Shown here: positions 1 to 5,644 of the stretch, piece after piece | Position numbering within the stretch: position 1 is the first letter of the stretch | How the letters are laid out: each line of letters opens with the position of its first letter | Source of the DNA: Oscillospiraceae bacterium | Lineage (GTDB): Bacteria > Bacillota > Clostridia > Oscillospirales > Ruminococcaceae | Length of the DNA stretch: 11,716 nucleotides | Assembly (NCBI GenBank): GCA_029062865.1 | Contig: JAIDPG010000090.1 | Coordinates: 1 to 11,716 of the forward strand | Direction of reading: 5' to 3' | Translations under genes and position numbers: made by a program | The notes under the pieces: generated by a model | Told to the model about the DNA's origin: nothing | The model's input: only the letters and a program-made list of their open reading frames with translations | Database searches by the model: none

Positions 1-31
1 GGTATTCCCCCGCCTTTGGCGGGGGAATACC
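1..31. terminator. Terminator-like perfect hairpin
   Basis: A perfect inverted repeat with 14-bp arms (GGTATTCCCCCGCC and its complement) around a 3-nt TTT loop. The first T-run on the + side (43-47) starts about 12 nt after the stem, so as a + strand terminator it is not canonical. It may end a gene lying left of the window, on either strand, and the flank needed to decide is outside the window. Confidence 0.5.
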
Positions 32-58
32 ATTGAAAACACTTTTTGTCCTCGGAAT

Positions 59-87
59 GAATTTTGCCGGAAAACCCCGCATAAAAT
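59..87 (+). promoter_or_regulatory. Possible SigE-like sporulation promoter
   Basis: GAATTTT (59-65) and CATAAAAT (80-87) are separated by 14 bp. This resembles the Bacillus SigE pattern of a KMATATT-type -35 and a CATACANT-type -10. No SigA-type pair with proper spacing was found between the hairpin at 1-31 and the gene at 179. The match is imperfect and is put forward mainly because the downstream gene belongs to a sporulation family. Confidence 0.3.
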
Positions 88-106
88 CTATTGAGACAGA
101 TTAACA

Positions 107-139
107 GCGGTTTTCCACGACGCAGGCGGGGAAAACCGC
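107..139. repeat. Inverted repeat in the ylmC-like leader
   Basis: GCGGTTTTCC (107-116) and GGAAAACCGC (130-139) are a perfect 10-bp inverted repeat around a 13-nt loop, ending 39 nt before the start codon at 179. There is no T-run after it, so it is not a plain terminator. It could be a leader hairpin or an operator. Confidence 0.5.
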
Positions 140-178
140 AAAAATCGGCATTTCTCCGAAAAAGTGCGGGGTGAAATT

Positions 179-469
179 ATGGTTTACAGTTTTAACGACC
201 TGAAGTGCAAAGAGATCATCAATGTGAAAAACGGCGCAAGGCTTGGATATCCGGACGATATCGAGTTTGACAGCTGCACCGCGAAGATATGCAGAATAAT
301 CGTCTACGGCAGAGCGAAGTTCTTCGGGCTGTTCGGGCGCGAGGACGATTTCTTCATCAAGTGGTGCAACATTGAGGTGATCGGCGAGGACACGATTTTA
401 GTCTCCTGCGACTGTTCGTCAAATTCAACAAGCAGGAGAGGTAAAGGCGGGAGAAGTTTGTTGAAATAA
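179..469 (+). CDS. YlmC/YmxH family sporulation protein (PRC-barrel type)
   Basis: A 96-residue protein when started at ATG 179, preceded by GGGGTGA at a good ribosome-binding distance. An in-frame GTG at 164 would add five residues (MRGEI) but lies within the same SD region and is less likely. The N-terminal pattern (MVYSFNDLKCKEIINV, then NGARLGYPDDIEFD) and the ending around IKWCNIEVIGEDTILV fit the short YlmC/YmxH family of Bacillota, a single PRC-barrel-like beta-rich domain conserved in spore formers; its molecular role is not well defined. The C-terminal tail, rich in Ser, Arg, Gly and Lys, extends past the usual domain end. The gene stands alone, with the rpsB promoter starting 16 nt after the stop. 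The family call rests on remembered sequence pattern; a generic PRC-barrel protein is the alternative. Confidence 0.8.
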   Translation: MVYSFNDLKCKEIINVKNGARLGYPDDIEFDSCTAKICRIIVYGRAKFFGLFGREDDFFIKWCNIEVIGEDTILVSCDCSSNSTSRRGKGGRSLLK

Positions 470-484
470 CCAAACAAAACCATA

Positions 485-513
485 TTGAAATATGATACAA
501 AATGTGGTATAAT
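485..513 (+). promoter_or_regulatory. SigA promoter of rpsB (extended -10)
   Basis: TTGAAA (485-490), a 17-bp spacer, and TATAAT (508-513) preceded by TGG, which supplies an extended -10 TGn. It is very strong, as expected for a ribosomal protein operon. Transcription should begin near 520, leaving an untranslated leader of nearly 200 nt. Confidence 0.9.
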
Positions 514-519
514 ATTATG

Positions 520-713
520 GTAGTTTTGGCGAGAAAGGCAGGGCAGAGGCGTATGTTTCTAACCTCTTACCTCTGAAATTCTTACCTCTAATACACACAT
601 TAGAACAGATTCCCATGGTGTGTGTCCAAATTAGGCGGACGCATTTGGAAATTGATTTCTGATGGCGGCTCGGCGAAAGCCGAAAATCAACCAAAATTCA
701 GGAGGAAAACAAA
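520..713 (+). promoter_or_regulatory. Structured 5' leader of rpsB, candidate S2 autoregulatory RNA
   Basis: An unusually long leader between the promoter and the S2 start. Visible elements in order: AGAGG (545-549); three ACCTCT motifs (562-567, 569-574, 584-589), the last two inside the direct repeat CTTACCTCT; a stem ACACACA (593-599) with TGTGTGT (619-625); a stem CCAAA (626-630) with TTTGG (644-648); then TTGATTT (652-658) pairing with AAATCAA (684-690) around an inner TCGGC-GAAA-GCCGA tetraloop hairpin (670-683). The SD GGAGG is at 701-705. Ribosomal protein leaders are often bound by their own product, and S2 autocontrol is established in gammaproteobacteria. That this leader does the same is inference. 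Confidence 0.5.
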
Positions 714-1445
714 ATGGCAGTAGTATCAATGAAGCAGCTTTTGGAGGCGGGCGTTCACTTCGGACACCAGACGCGCCGTTGGAACCCGAAAATGGCTCCG
801 TACATCTTCACGGAGAGAAACGGCATCTACATCATCGACCTTCAGAAGACAGTAAAGAAGCTGGACGAGGCGTACAACTTCATTCACGAGACCGCGGCAA
901 GCGGCAAGGAAATTCTGTTTGTCGGCACGAAGAAGCAGGCTGCGGACTCCATCAAGGAGGAAGCGACACGCGCGGGCGCGCATTATGTAAACGCTCGCTG
1001 GCTCGGCGGTATGATGACGAACTTCAAGACCATTCAGCGCCGTATCGCGCGTCTGGAGCAGCTCCACACAATGGAGACGGACGGCACGTTCGATCTGCTC
1101 CCGAAGAAGGAAGTTATCAAGCTCAACCTCGAGATCGAGAGACTTGAGAAGTTCCTCGGCGGCATCAAGAATATGAAGAAGCTCCCCGGCGCGTTGTTTG
1201 TAGTAGACCCGCGCAAGGAGAAGATCGCGGTTGCGGAGGCAAAGAAGCTCGGAATCCCCGTTGTGGCGATCGTTGACACGAACTGCGACCCCGACGAGAT
1301 AGATTACGTTATCCCCGGCAACGACGACGCTATCCGCGCTGTAAAGCTCATTGCGGGCGCAATGGCAGACGCGGTTATCGGCGCGAACCAGGGCGCGGGC
1401 GAAGCAGCGCAAGACCCGCCCGTTGAGGCTCCCGCGGCGGAATAA
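714..1445 (+). CDS. rpsB: 30S ribosomal protein S2
   Basis: A 243-residue protein of the usual S2 length. It carries the S2 N-terminal signature (AGVHFGHQTRRWNPKM, residues 12-27) followed by YIFTERNGIYIIDLQKT, and the second signature around residues 158-206 (PGALFVVDPRKEKIAV, then IPVVAIVDTNCDPDEIDYVI and PGNDDA). The last 20 or so residues form an acidic, Ala/Pro-rich tail, common in clostridial S2. S2 sits on the back of the small subunit and is needed for S1 recruitment where S1 is present, and for initiation. The start at ATG 714 is fixed by AGGAGG at 700-705. It is the first gene of an rpsB-tsf unit with its own strong promoter and long leader. The next gene, tsf, lies 248 bp downstream across a folded spacer. 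Confidence 0.98.
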   Translation: MAVVSMKQLLEAGVHFGHQTRRWNPKMAPYIFTERNGIYIIDLQKTVKKLDEAYNFIHETAASGKEILFVGTKKQAADSIKEEATRAGAHYVNARWLGGMMTNFKTIQRRIARLEQLHTMETDGTFDLLPKKEVIKLNLEIERLEKFLGGIKNMKKLPGALFVVDPRKEKIAVAEAKKLGIPVVAIVDTNCDPDEIDYVIPGNDDAIRAVKLIAGAMADAVIGANQGAGEAAQDPPVEAPAAE

Positions 1446-1518
1446 TTCAACTTAAAATCACCTAACGGCGACGCATTAAAGGCGCGTTCCGAGAAAAAGC
1501 AACATTTCGGTGGCCCGT

Positions 1519-1628
1519 AAAATTCGCGAAAGCGAGTGAGGTTGCCGCAGCGAAGCGAAGCGGAGCGGAGGCAAGCTCGCTCGGCTAGCGCAGTTGAACG
1601 AAGTTCGACTGCGCGGTTCGCGAATTTT
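1519..1628. repeat. Folded intergenic element between rpsB and tsf
   Basis: A perfect 12-bp outer inverted repeat, AAAATTCGCGAA (1519-1530) and TTCGCGAATTTT (1617-1628), encloses two further hairpins. Hairpin 1: AGCGAG (1531-1536) with CTCGCT (1576-1581), continuing as TTGCC (1542-1546) with GGCAA (1570-1574). Hairpin 2: GCGCAGTTGAAC (1588-1599) with its near-complement at 1603-1614, one G-T wobble and a GAA loop. The whole would fold as a three-way junction. It makes up most of the otherwise gene-free 1446-1693 interval; a small GAGAG/CTCTC hairpin (1644-1658) follows. There is no T-run, so it is not a standard terminator. Confidence 0.75.
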
Positions 1629-1693
1629 AAATTGAAATCTGGGGAGAGAACACCTCTCGGATAAAGTAAAATTAGAATAGGGAGATTAGTATT

Positions 1694-2599
1694 ATGGCTA
1701 GTGTAAATATAAACGACGTAAAAGAGCTCCGCGATATGACGGGCTGCGGTCTTTCGGACTGCAAGAAGGCTCTTGAAGAGGCAGACGGCAACCGCGAGGA
1801 GGCTGTCAAGATCCTTCGCGAGAAGGGTCTCGCGAAGGCAGCGAAGAAGGCGGGCAGAATTGCCGCCGAGGGCGTTGTTAAGGCGAAGGTTAACGGCAAT
1901 AACGGCGTTATCGTTGAGATCAACTGCGAAACGGACTTCGCGGCGAAATCCGAAAAGTTCCTGGAGCTCGTTGAGGTCATTGCGGACACTATCCTCGCGA
2001 ACGACGTTGCGGACGTTGAGGCACTCAATAACGTAACTATTGCAAGCACCGGGGAGACCGTCAAGGAGTTTATGACTAATAAGATCGCTACGATCGGCGA
2101 GAATATGAACATCCGCCGCTTCGCGAAAATGGAGGGCACTCTCGTGGCTTATATGCACGACGGCGGCAGAATCGGCACGCTCGTAAAGCTCGACACGGAC
2201 AAGCCCGACGATGCGGAGGTTCTCACGTGCGGCAAGAACGTGGCGCTGCAGATCACCGCGCTCAACGCGCAGTATATCGACAAGGACAGCGTTCCCGCTG
2301 ATGTTATCGCAAACGAGAAAGAGGTTCAGCAGAAGCTCGTTGAGCAGGAGGGCAAGCCCGCGAATGTCGCGGAGAAGATCGTTGAGGGCAGAATTCGCAA
2401 GTTCTACGAGGAGGTCTGCCTGTCCGACCAGAAGTACTTCAAGGACGACAGCATGTCGGTAGGGAAGTATATCGACAGCGTTGCGAAGGCGCAGGGTGCG
2501 TCAATCAAGGTCAACAGCTTCGTTCGCTACGAGCGCGGCGAGGGCATTGAGAAGAAGCAGGATAACTTCGCAGACGAAGTCGCATCTATGATAAAGTAA
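1694..2599 (+). CDS. tsf: Translation elongation factor Ts
   Basis: A 301-residue protein of the long EF-Ts form. The N-terminal UBA-like domain carries ELRDMTGCGLSDCKKAL (residues 11-27). The core follows, with the conserved ETDF at residues 79-82 (CETDFAAKSEKF), whose Asp-Phe pair inserts near the Mg2+ site of EF-Tu. The rest is the duplicated core and dimerisation part, ending in SVAKAQGASIKVNSFVRYERG. EF-Ts exchanges GDP for GTP on EF-Tu in the cytoplasm. The start at ATG 1694 has AGGGAGA at 1679-1685. No convincing promoter was found between rpsB and tsf, so co-transcription with rpsB is likely, through the folded element. A strong terminator follows the stop at once, so pyrH and frr, which often follow tsf in Bacillota, are not next to it here. 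Confidence 0.97.
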   Translation: MASVNINDVKELRDMTGCGLSDCKKALEEADGNREEAVKILREKGLAKAAKKAGRIAAEGVVKAKVNGNNGVIVEINCETDFAAKSEKFLELVEVIADTILANDVADVEALNNVTIASTGETVKEFMTNKIATIGENMNIRRFAKMEGTLVAYMHDGGRIGTLVKLDTDKPDDAEVLTCGKNVALQITALNAQYIDKDSVPADVIANEKEVQQKLVEQEGKPANVAEKIVEGRIRKFYEEVCLSDQKYFKDDSMSVGKYIDSVAKAQGASIKVNSFVRYERGEGIEKKQDNFADEVASMIK

Positions 2600-2602
2600 T
2601 TT

Positions 2603-2636
2603 AAAAAAATCCCCCGCCGAGGCGGGGGATTTTTTT
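2603..2636. terminator. Bidirectional intrinsic terminator between tsf and spoIIID
   Basis: A seven-A run, the stem T-CCCCCGCC / GGCGGGGG-A with a tiny GA-centred loop, then a seven-T run. The A-run makes it equally good on the - strand. It sits between the convergent genes tsf (ends 2599) and spoIIID, and the T-run touches the spoIIID stop codon at 2635. The stem core matches the CCCCCGCC of the hairpin at 1-31. Confidence 0.95.
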
Positions 2637-2916
2637 ATGCGTTTGGTACTCTCTTTTTTGAAAGCTCCTTGTATTTACGCTTTGTTGCCTCCCCGCCGCG
2701 AATGTGGCGCTCCTGCTTGTTTTTGTCCAGCACGGACTTCACCTCGTCGTGAAGCTGCTTGTTTACCTTCTCCAGCTTTTCGGTGATGTCCTGGTGAACG
2801 GTGCTCTTGCTTATCCCAAACTGCCGCGCGGTAGCACGCACGGTCGCGTTGTTTTCTACGATATATTTTCCGAGTATAACACATCTTTCCTCTTTGCTTG
2901 TCGCGGAATTTTTCAT
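2635..2916 (-). CDS. spoIIID: Sporulation transcriptional regulator SpoIIID
   Basis: A 93-residue protein, the same length as Bacillus subtilis SpoIIID. It has LGKYIVENNATVRATARQFG with a helix-turn-helix (about residues 24-48, ISKSTVHQDITEKL as recognition region) and the diagnostic basic C-terminal segment IRGGEATKRKYK (residues 72-83), which in SpoIIID forms a second DNA-contacting helix. SpoIIID acts in the mother cell after SigE activation, switching SigE genes on or off and helping sigK expression. On the - strand ATG 2914-2916 is preceded by a G-rich SD (complement of 2923-2929). A SigE-like promoter lies 32 nt before the start. The gene is monocistronic and converges on tsf with a shared terminator. 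Confidence in the family is very high because of the RGGEATK motif. Confidence 0.96.
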   Translation of the reverse strand: MKNSATSKEERCVILGKYIVENNATVRATARQFGISKSTVHQDITEKLEKVNKQLHDEVKSVLDKNKQERHIRGGEATKRKYKELSKKRVPNA

Positions 2917-2947
2917 ATATGTTCCCCCCTCGAATGTGATACAGTAA

Positions 2948-2976
2948 ATAATATGTTGACTTATCCGCTTTTATGA
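2948..2976 (-). promoter_or_regulatory. Plausible SigE promoter of spoIIID
   Basis: Read on the - strand: TCATAAA (2976-2970), a 14-bp spacer, CATATTAT (2955-2948). The SigE pattern is KMATATT, about 14 bp, then CATACANT, so five of seven -35 positions and most -10 positions agree. In B. subtilis spoIIID is transcribed by SigE, which supports the assignment. No SigA-like pair was found in this interval on the - strand. Confidence 0.5.
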
Positions 2977-3003
2977 TAAAGGACAAATTGCCCTTTAAGA
3001 AAT

Positions 3004-3040
3004 TTGTCGCGCTCCCCGCCGAAGGCGTGGAGCGCGACAA
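3004..3040. repeat. Long intergenic hairpin
   Basis: TTGTCGCGCTCC (3004-3015) pairs perfectly with GGAGCGCGACAA (3029-3040). After one C/T mismatch the stem continues as CGCC/GGCG around a GAA loop. It lies upstream of both divergent promoters (spoIIID leftward, the 3137 operon rightward). No T-run follows on either strand, so it may be an insulating structure rather than an efficient terminator. Confidence 0.6.
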
Positions 3041-3057
3041 TATAATCAATGTTTCCC

Positions 3058-3086
3058 TTGACTTTTTTGGGAAAAAAGTGTATAAT
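3058..3086 (+). promoter_or_regulatory. SigA promoter of the four-gene operon 3137-6724
   Basis: TTGACT (3058-3063), a 17-bp spacer and TATAAT (3081-3086). The predicted transcript begins near 3093, about 45 nt before the first start codon. No other promoter of this quality was seen before 6724, so the four closely spaced genes downstream are likely one transcript. Confidence 0.88.
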
Positions 3087-3136
3087 TAAAGTGGTGATTT
3101 CTTTTTTGAATAATATCGCATAGGGGCTTTTGAAAA

Positions 3137-3865
3137 ATGGGTGAAAAATCGGATATGAAGGAGCTTATCACGCTGTGCGGCGACGACTGCCTGAAATGCC
3201 CGCGCTATAACGCGAAAACCGACGCGGAGCTTTCGGCGTGCGCCGAGCTGTGGTTCAGGACAGGCTGGCGCGATCGCGTTCTTCCCGGCGAGGAAATGCG
3301 GTGCGGCGGGTGCGCTCCCGAAAAGAGCTGTACATACGGAATGACGGACTGCACCGCGCGGCACGGCGTTCCCGAGTGCAATATGTGCGCAGAGTTCCCG
3401 TGCGGTAAAATTGAGGAGCTGCTTGAGCGATCGCGGCGGTACGAGAAAAAGTGCGAGGAGGTCTGCACTCCGGAGGAGCTTTCCGCACTTCGTGCGGCGT
3501 TCTTCAATAAGGAGAATAATCTGAAAAAGATTTCGATAATGCGGGAGTTGAGCAAAGAGCAATATCTCTCCACTATGAGCAAACCGGGCGGTAAAATGCG
3601 CGATATAACCAAGACCGCGGAGCTTCCGCCGGAACTCTGGGAGCGTGCCGAGGTTTTAATCAACATAACTCCGATTTCCGAGGACAGCGTTCGGGAACGG
3701 CAGCTCGAAGCGGTTTATGAGAACGACGAGCGCACTTTTCGCCATGTTCTGCTGTTCGGGGAGAAAAAGAACTGTTATGTTGTGGTAGTCGTTGACTTGG
3801 CGGAAAACTCGATTTTGGGCTTTTATCCGCTTGATCTTAACGAGGAGTACGGCATAAACGAATAA
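3137..3865 (+). CDS. Cysteine-rich DUF3795-like protein with an uncharacterised C-terminal domain
   Basis: A 242-residue protein in two parts. Residues 14-89 hold a regular set of cysteines: C14, C18, C21 (LCGDDCLKCPRY), C35, C56-x-x-C59, C65, C72, C81-x-x-C84 and C89 (CNMCAEFPC). This CGxxCxxC...CxGC pattern is typical of DUF3795-type presumed metal-binding proteins of anaerobes, whose function is unknown. Residues 120-242 form a second segment (SKPGGKMRDITKTAELPPEL, then a hydrophobic strand YVVVVVDL and ILGFYPLDL) that I do not recognise. Start choice: ATG 3137 has AGGGG about ten bases upstream; ATG 3155 (MKELITLCG) is the usual family start point but has a weaker SD (GGTGA), so the first six residues are uncertain. 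It is the first gene of the operon, 10 nt before the next. The DUF3795 call is from motif pattern only. Confidence 0.7.
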   Translation: MGEKSDMKELITLCGDDCLKCPRYNAKTDAELSACAELWFRTGWRDRVLPGEEMRCGGCAPEKSCTYGMTDCTARHGVPECNMCAEFPCGKIEELLERSRRYEKKCEEVCTPEELSALRAAFFNKENNLKKISIMRELSKEQYLSTMSKPGGKMRDITKTAELPPELWERAEVLINITPISEDSVRERQLEAVYENDERTFRHVLLFGEKKNCYVVVVVDLAENSILGFYPLDLNEEYGINE

Positions 3866-3875
3866 AGGAGCGGCA

Positions 3876-4376
3876 ATGGGTCGGCAGATAAATTACTATA
3901 TGGAGTACGAGAGCTTTTTGCAGGTGGCACAATTGGCTTTGGATTGCGGATGTGAGATAGTCAAGGAGGATTTGAACGTCCGCCCGACAACGGTTATTCG
4001 CACACGCGACATCTCCGCGATAACGCCGAATGATTGGATGTTTTGGTTTTACGTCCCCGAGGCGGGGAGGCTCGTTACAAAAACCTATGACTGCGGCGAG
4101 CGCGTCGATCACGGCTTTTGCGAGAGCGGCAACGCTCTTATCGAAGCGGGGGTATCGTTAATTTGTGAGAACGAAAGGCAGATAAGACGAAGCCGTCTAT
4201 ATGTTCAGTCGGGATATTTTGACGGCAGCGACGTGTGGATACCGCGCCCGAAATGCGTCGACGCGGTATATAATAAACTGGTTCGGCGTGTGAAAAAGCT
4301 GACGACCTACGACGGCTTTAATTACCGAACGGAGTATTGCGCAAGGCTGCTTGACGAGGGTTTCAATACACGTTAA
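3876..4376 (+). CDS. Hypothetical protein, 166 aa
   Basis: I do not recognise this protein with confidence. It starts at ATG 3876 with a clear AAAGGAG eight bases upstream, and its stop is 13 nt before the next start. The sequence begins MGRQINYYMEYESFLQVAQL and is soluble, with no membrane segment or signal peptide. It is rich in aromatic residues (NDWMFWFYVPEAG; YDGFNYRTEYCARLL) and has scattered cysteines without a metal-site spacing. SDVWIPRPKCVDAVYNKLVR near residues 125-144 looks like the start of a C-terminal helical segment. Being second in the operon suggests co-expression with the cysteine-rich protein and the PLP enzyme; nothing in the sequence points to a reaction. Confidence 0.8.
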   Translation: MGRQINYYMEYESFLQVAQLALDCGCEIVKEDLNVRPTTVIRTRDISAITPNDWMFWFYVPEAGRLVTKTYDCGERVDHGFCESGNALIEAGVSLICENERQIRRSRLYVQSGYFDGSDVWIPRPKCVDAVYNKLVRRVKKLTTYDGFNYRTEYCARLLDEGFNTR

Positions 4377-4389
4377 AAAGAGGGAATTT

Positions 4390-5640
4390 ATGGAAGTTTT
4401 TGAATTTTCGGACAGAATTATAACCGCCGCGGACAAGGCTCTCGAGCTCGCGAAGCCGCGGTTCGCTGAGCTTGACGCGCTTTGCGAATACAACGGGCAG
4501 CGCGTTTTAAAAGCGTTTATCGACAATCGCGTAAGCGAAATGCACTTAAAGGGCACGACGGGCTACGGCTACAACGACGACGGGCGGGACAAGCTCGACG
4601 CGGTTTTCGCTCAGGTGCTCGGTGCGGAGGACGCGCTCGTGCGGCATAATTTTGTGAATGGCACGCACGCGCTCACCACCGCGCTTTTCGGAGTTCTTCG
4701 TCCGCGTGACACGCTGCTTTCCGTCACGGGAATGCCGTATGATACGATGCAGGAGGTAATTCTTGGCGAGGGCTGCGGCTCGCTGCGTGATTTCGGCGTG
4801 AGCTTCGGAATGATCCCGCTGCTTTCGGACGGAACGCCCGATTATACGAATATCACAAAGCGCGCTCCCGAAGCGAGGCTTGTTTATATTCAGCGCTCAA
4901 GAGGCTATTCGCTGCGCCCGTCGTTTGATATTTCGACGATCGAAAAAATTATCAAAGCGGTGCGCGAGAGCAACAAGGACTGCATAATTATGGTCGACAA
5001 CTGCTACGGCGAGCTCGTCGAGGACAGAGAGCCCACGGCGGTCGGAGCTGATTTGATAGTCGGCAGCCTTATCAAGAATTTGGGCGGCGGAATTGCCGAA
5101 ACGGGCGGATATATAGCGGGAAAATCCGCGCTGATTGAGCAGTGCAGCTATCGGCTCACCTGCCCCGGCGCGGGTAAGGAGGTTGGCTGCACGCTGAACC
5201 AGAGCCGCGGCCTGTATATGGGCTTGTTCCACGCGCCGGAGGCGGTCTGCGCGGCGCTGAAAACCTCGGTGTTCGCGGCGGCGTTTTTCGAGAGCTTGGG
5301 CTACGAGGCGTTCCCGAAATACAACGAAAAGCGCACGGACATCATCGCGGCGTTAAAGCTCGGAACTCCCGAAAAGCTCATCGCGTTCTGCGAGGGAATT
5401 CAAAGCGGCTCGCCTATTGACAGCAGCGCCGCGCCCGAGCCGTGGGATATGCCGGGCTACGACAGCAAGGTGATAATGGCGGCGGGGGCGTTCACAATGG
5501 GCGCTTCTATCGAGCTTTCCGCCGACGCGCCGCTTCGCGAGCCTTACGCAGTGTGGCTTCAGGGCGGGCTGACTTTTGCGACGGGCAAGGCGGGGATAAT
5601 GCTCGCGGCGCGCAAAATGGAGGAAAAGGGGCTTTTATGA
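4390..5640 (+). CDS. PLP-dependent lyase-like enzyme, YnbB / methionine gamma-lyase family
   Basis: A 416-residue fold-type I PLP enzyme. The family is marked by GTTGYGYNDDGRDKLDAVFA (residues 55-74) and RHNFVNGTHAL (residues 85-95). The cofactor site shows DNCYGE with D203 as the likely pyridine-nitrogen partner, and SLIKNLGGG with K229 as the likely Schiff-base lysine. The C-terminus has WLQGGLTFATGKAGI, also typical. These proteins are annotated as methionine gamma-lyase family or, from an old report, aluminium resistance protein; the true substrate is not established. ATG 4390 is chosen for its AAGAGGG SD at 4377-4383; an in-frame TTG at 4351 lies inside the preceding gene and is less likely. 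The next gene starts 4 nt after the stop. In many Bacillota this gene sits near glnR or hflX; here it does not. Confidence 0.92.
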   Translation: MEVFEFSDRIITAADKALELAKPRFAELDALCEYNGQRVLKAFIDNRVSEMHLKGTTGYGYNDDGRDKLDAVFAQVLGAEDALVRHNFVNGTHALTTALFGVLRPRDTLLSVTGMPYDTMQEVILGEGCGSLRDFGVSFGMIPLLSDGTPDYTNITKRAPEARLVYIQRSRGYSLRPSFDISTIEKIIKAVRESNKDCIIMVDNCYGELVEDREPTAVGADLIVGSLIKNLGGGIAETGGYIAGKSALIEQCSYRLTCPGAGKEVGCTLNQSRGLYMGLFHAPEAVCAALKTSVFAAAFFESLGYEAFPKYNEKRTDIIAALKLGTPEKLIAFCEGIQSGSPIDSSAAPEPWDMPGYDSKVIMAAGAFTMGASIELSADAPLREPYAVWLQGGLTFATGKAGIMLAARKMEEKGLL

Positions 5641-5644
5641 CGAT

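Noticed and set aside
662..1147. Open frame of 161 codons overlapping the start of rpsB in another frame
   Set aside because: It starts inside the rpsB leader hairpin, has no SD, and the S2 frame is certain.
1631..1667. Possible promoter for tsf (TTGAAA at 1632-1637 with TAAAGT at 1662-1667)
   Set aside because: The spacing is about 24 bp, too long for SigA, and the -10 is poor.
1304..2158. Long open frame (284 codons) on the - strand across rpsB, the spacer and tsf
   Set aside because: It is antisense to two certain genes, has no ribosome binding site, and arises from the low stop frequency opposite their codons.
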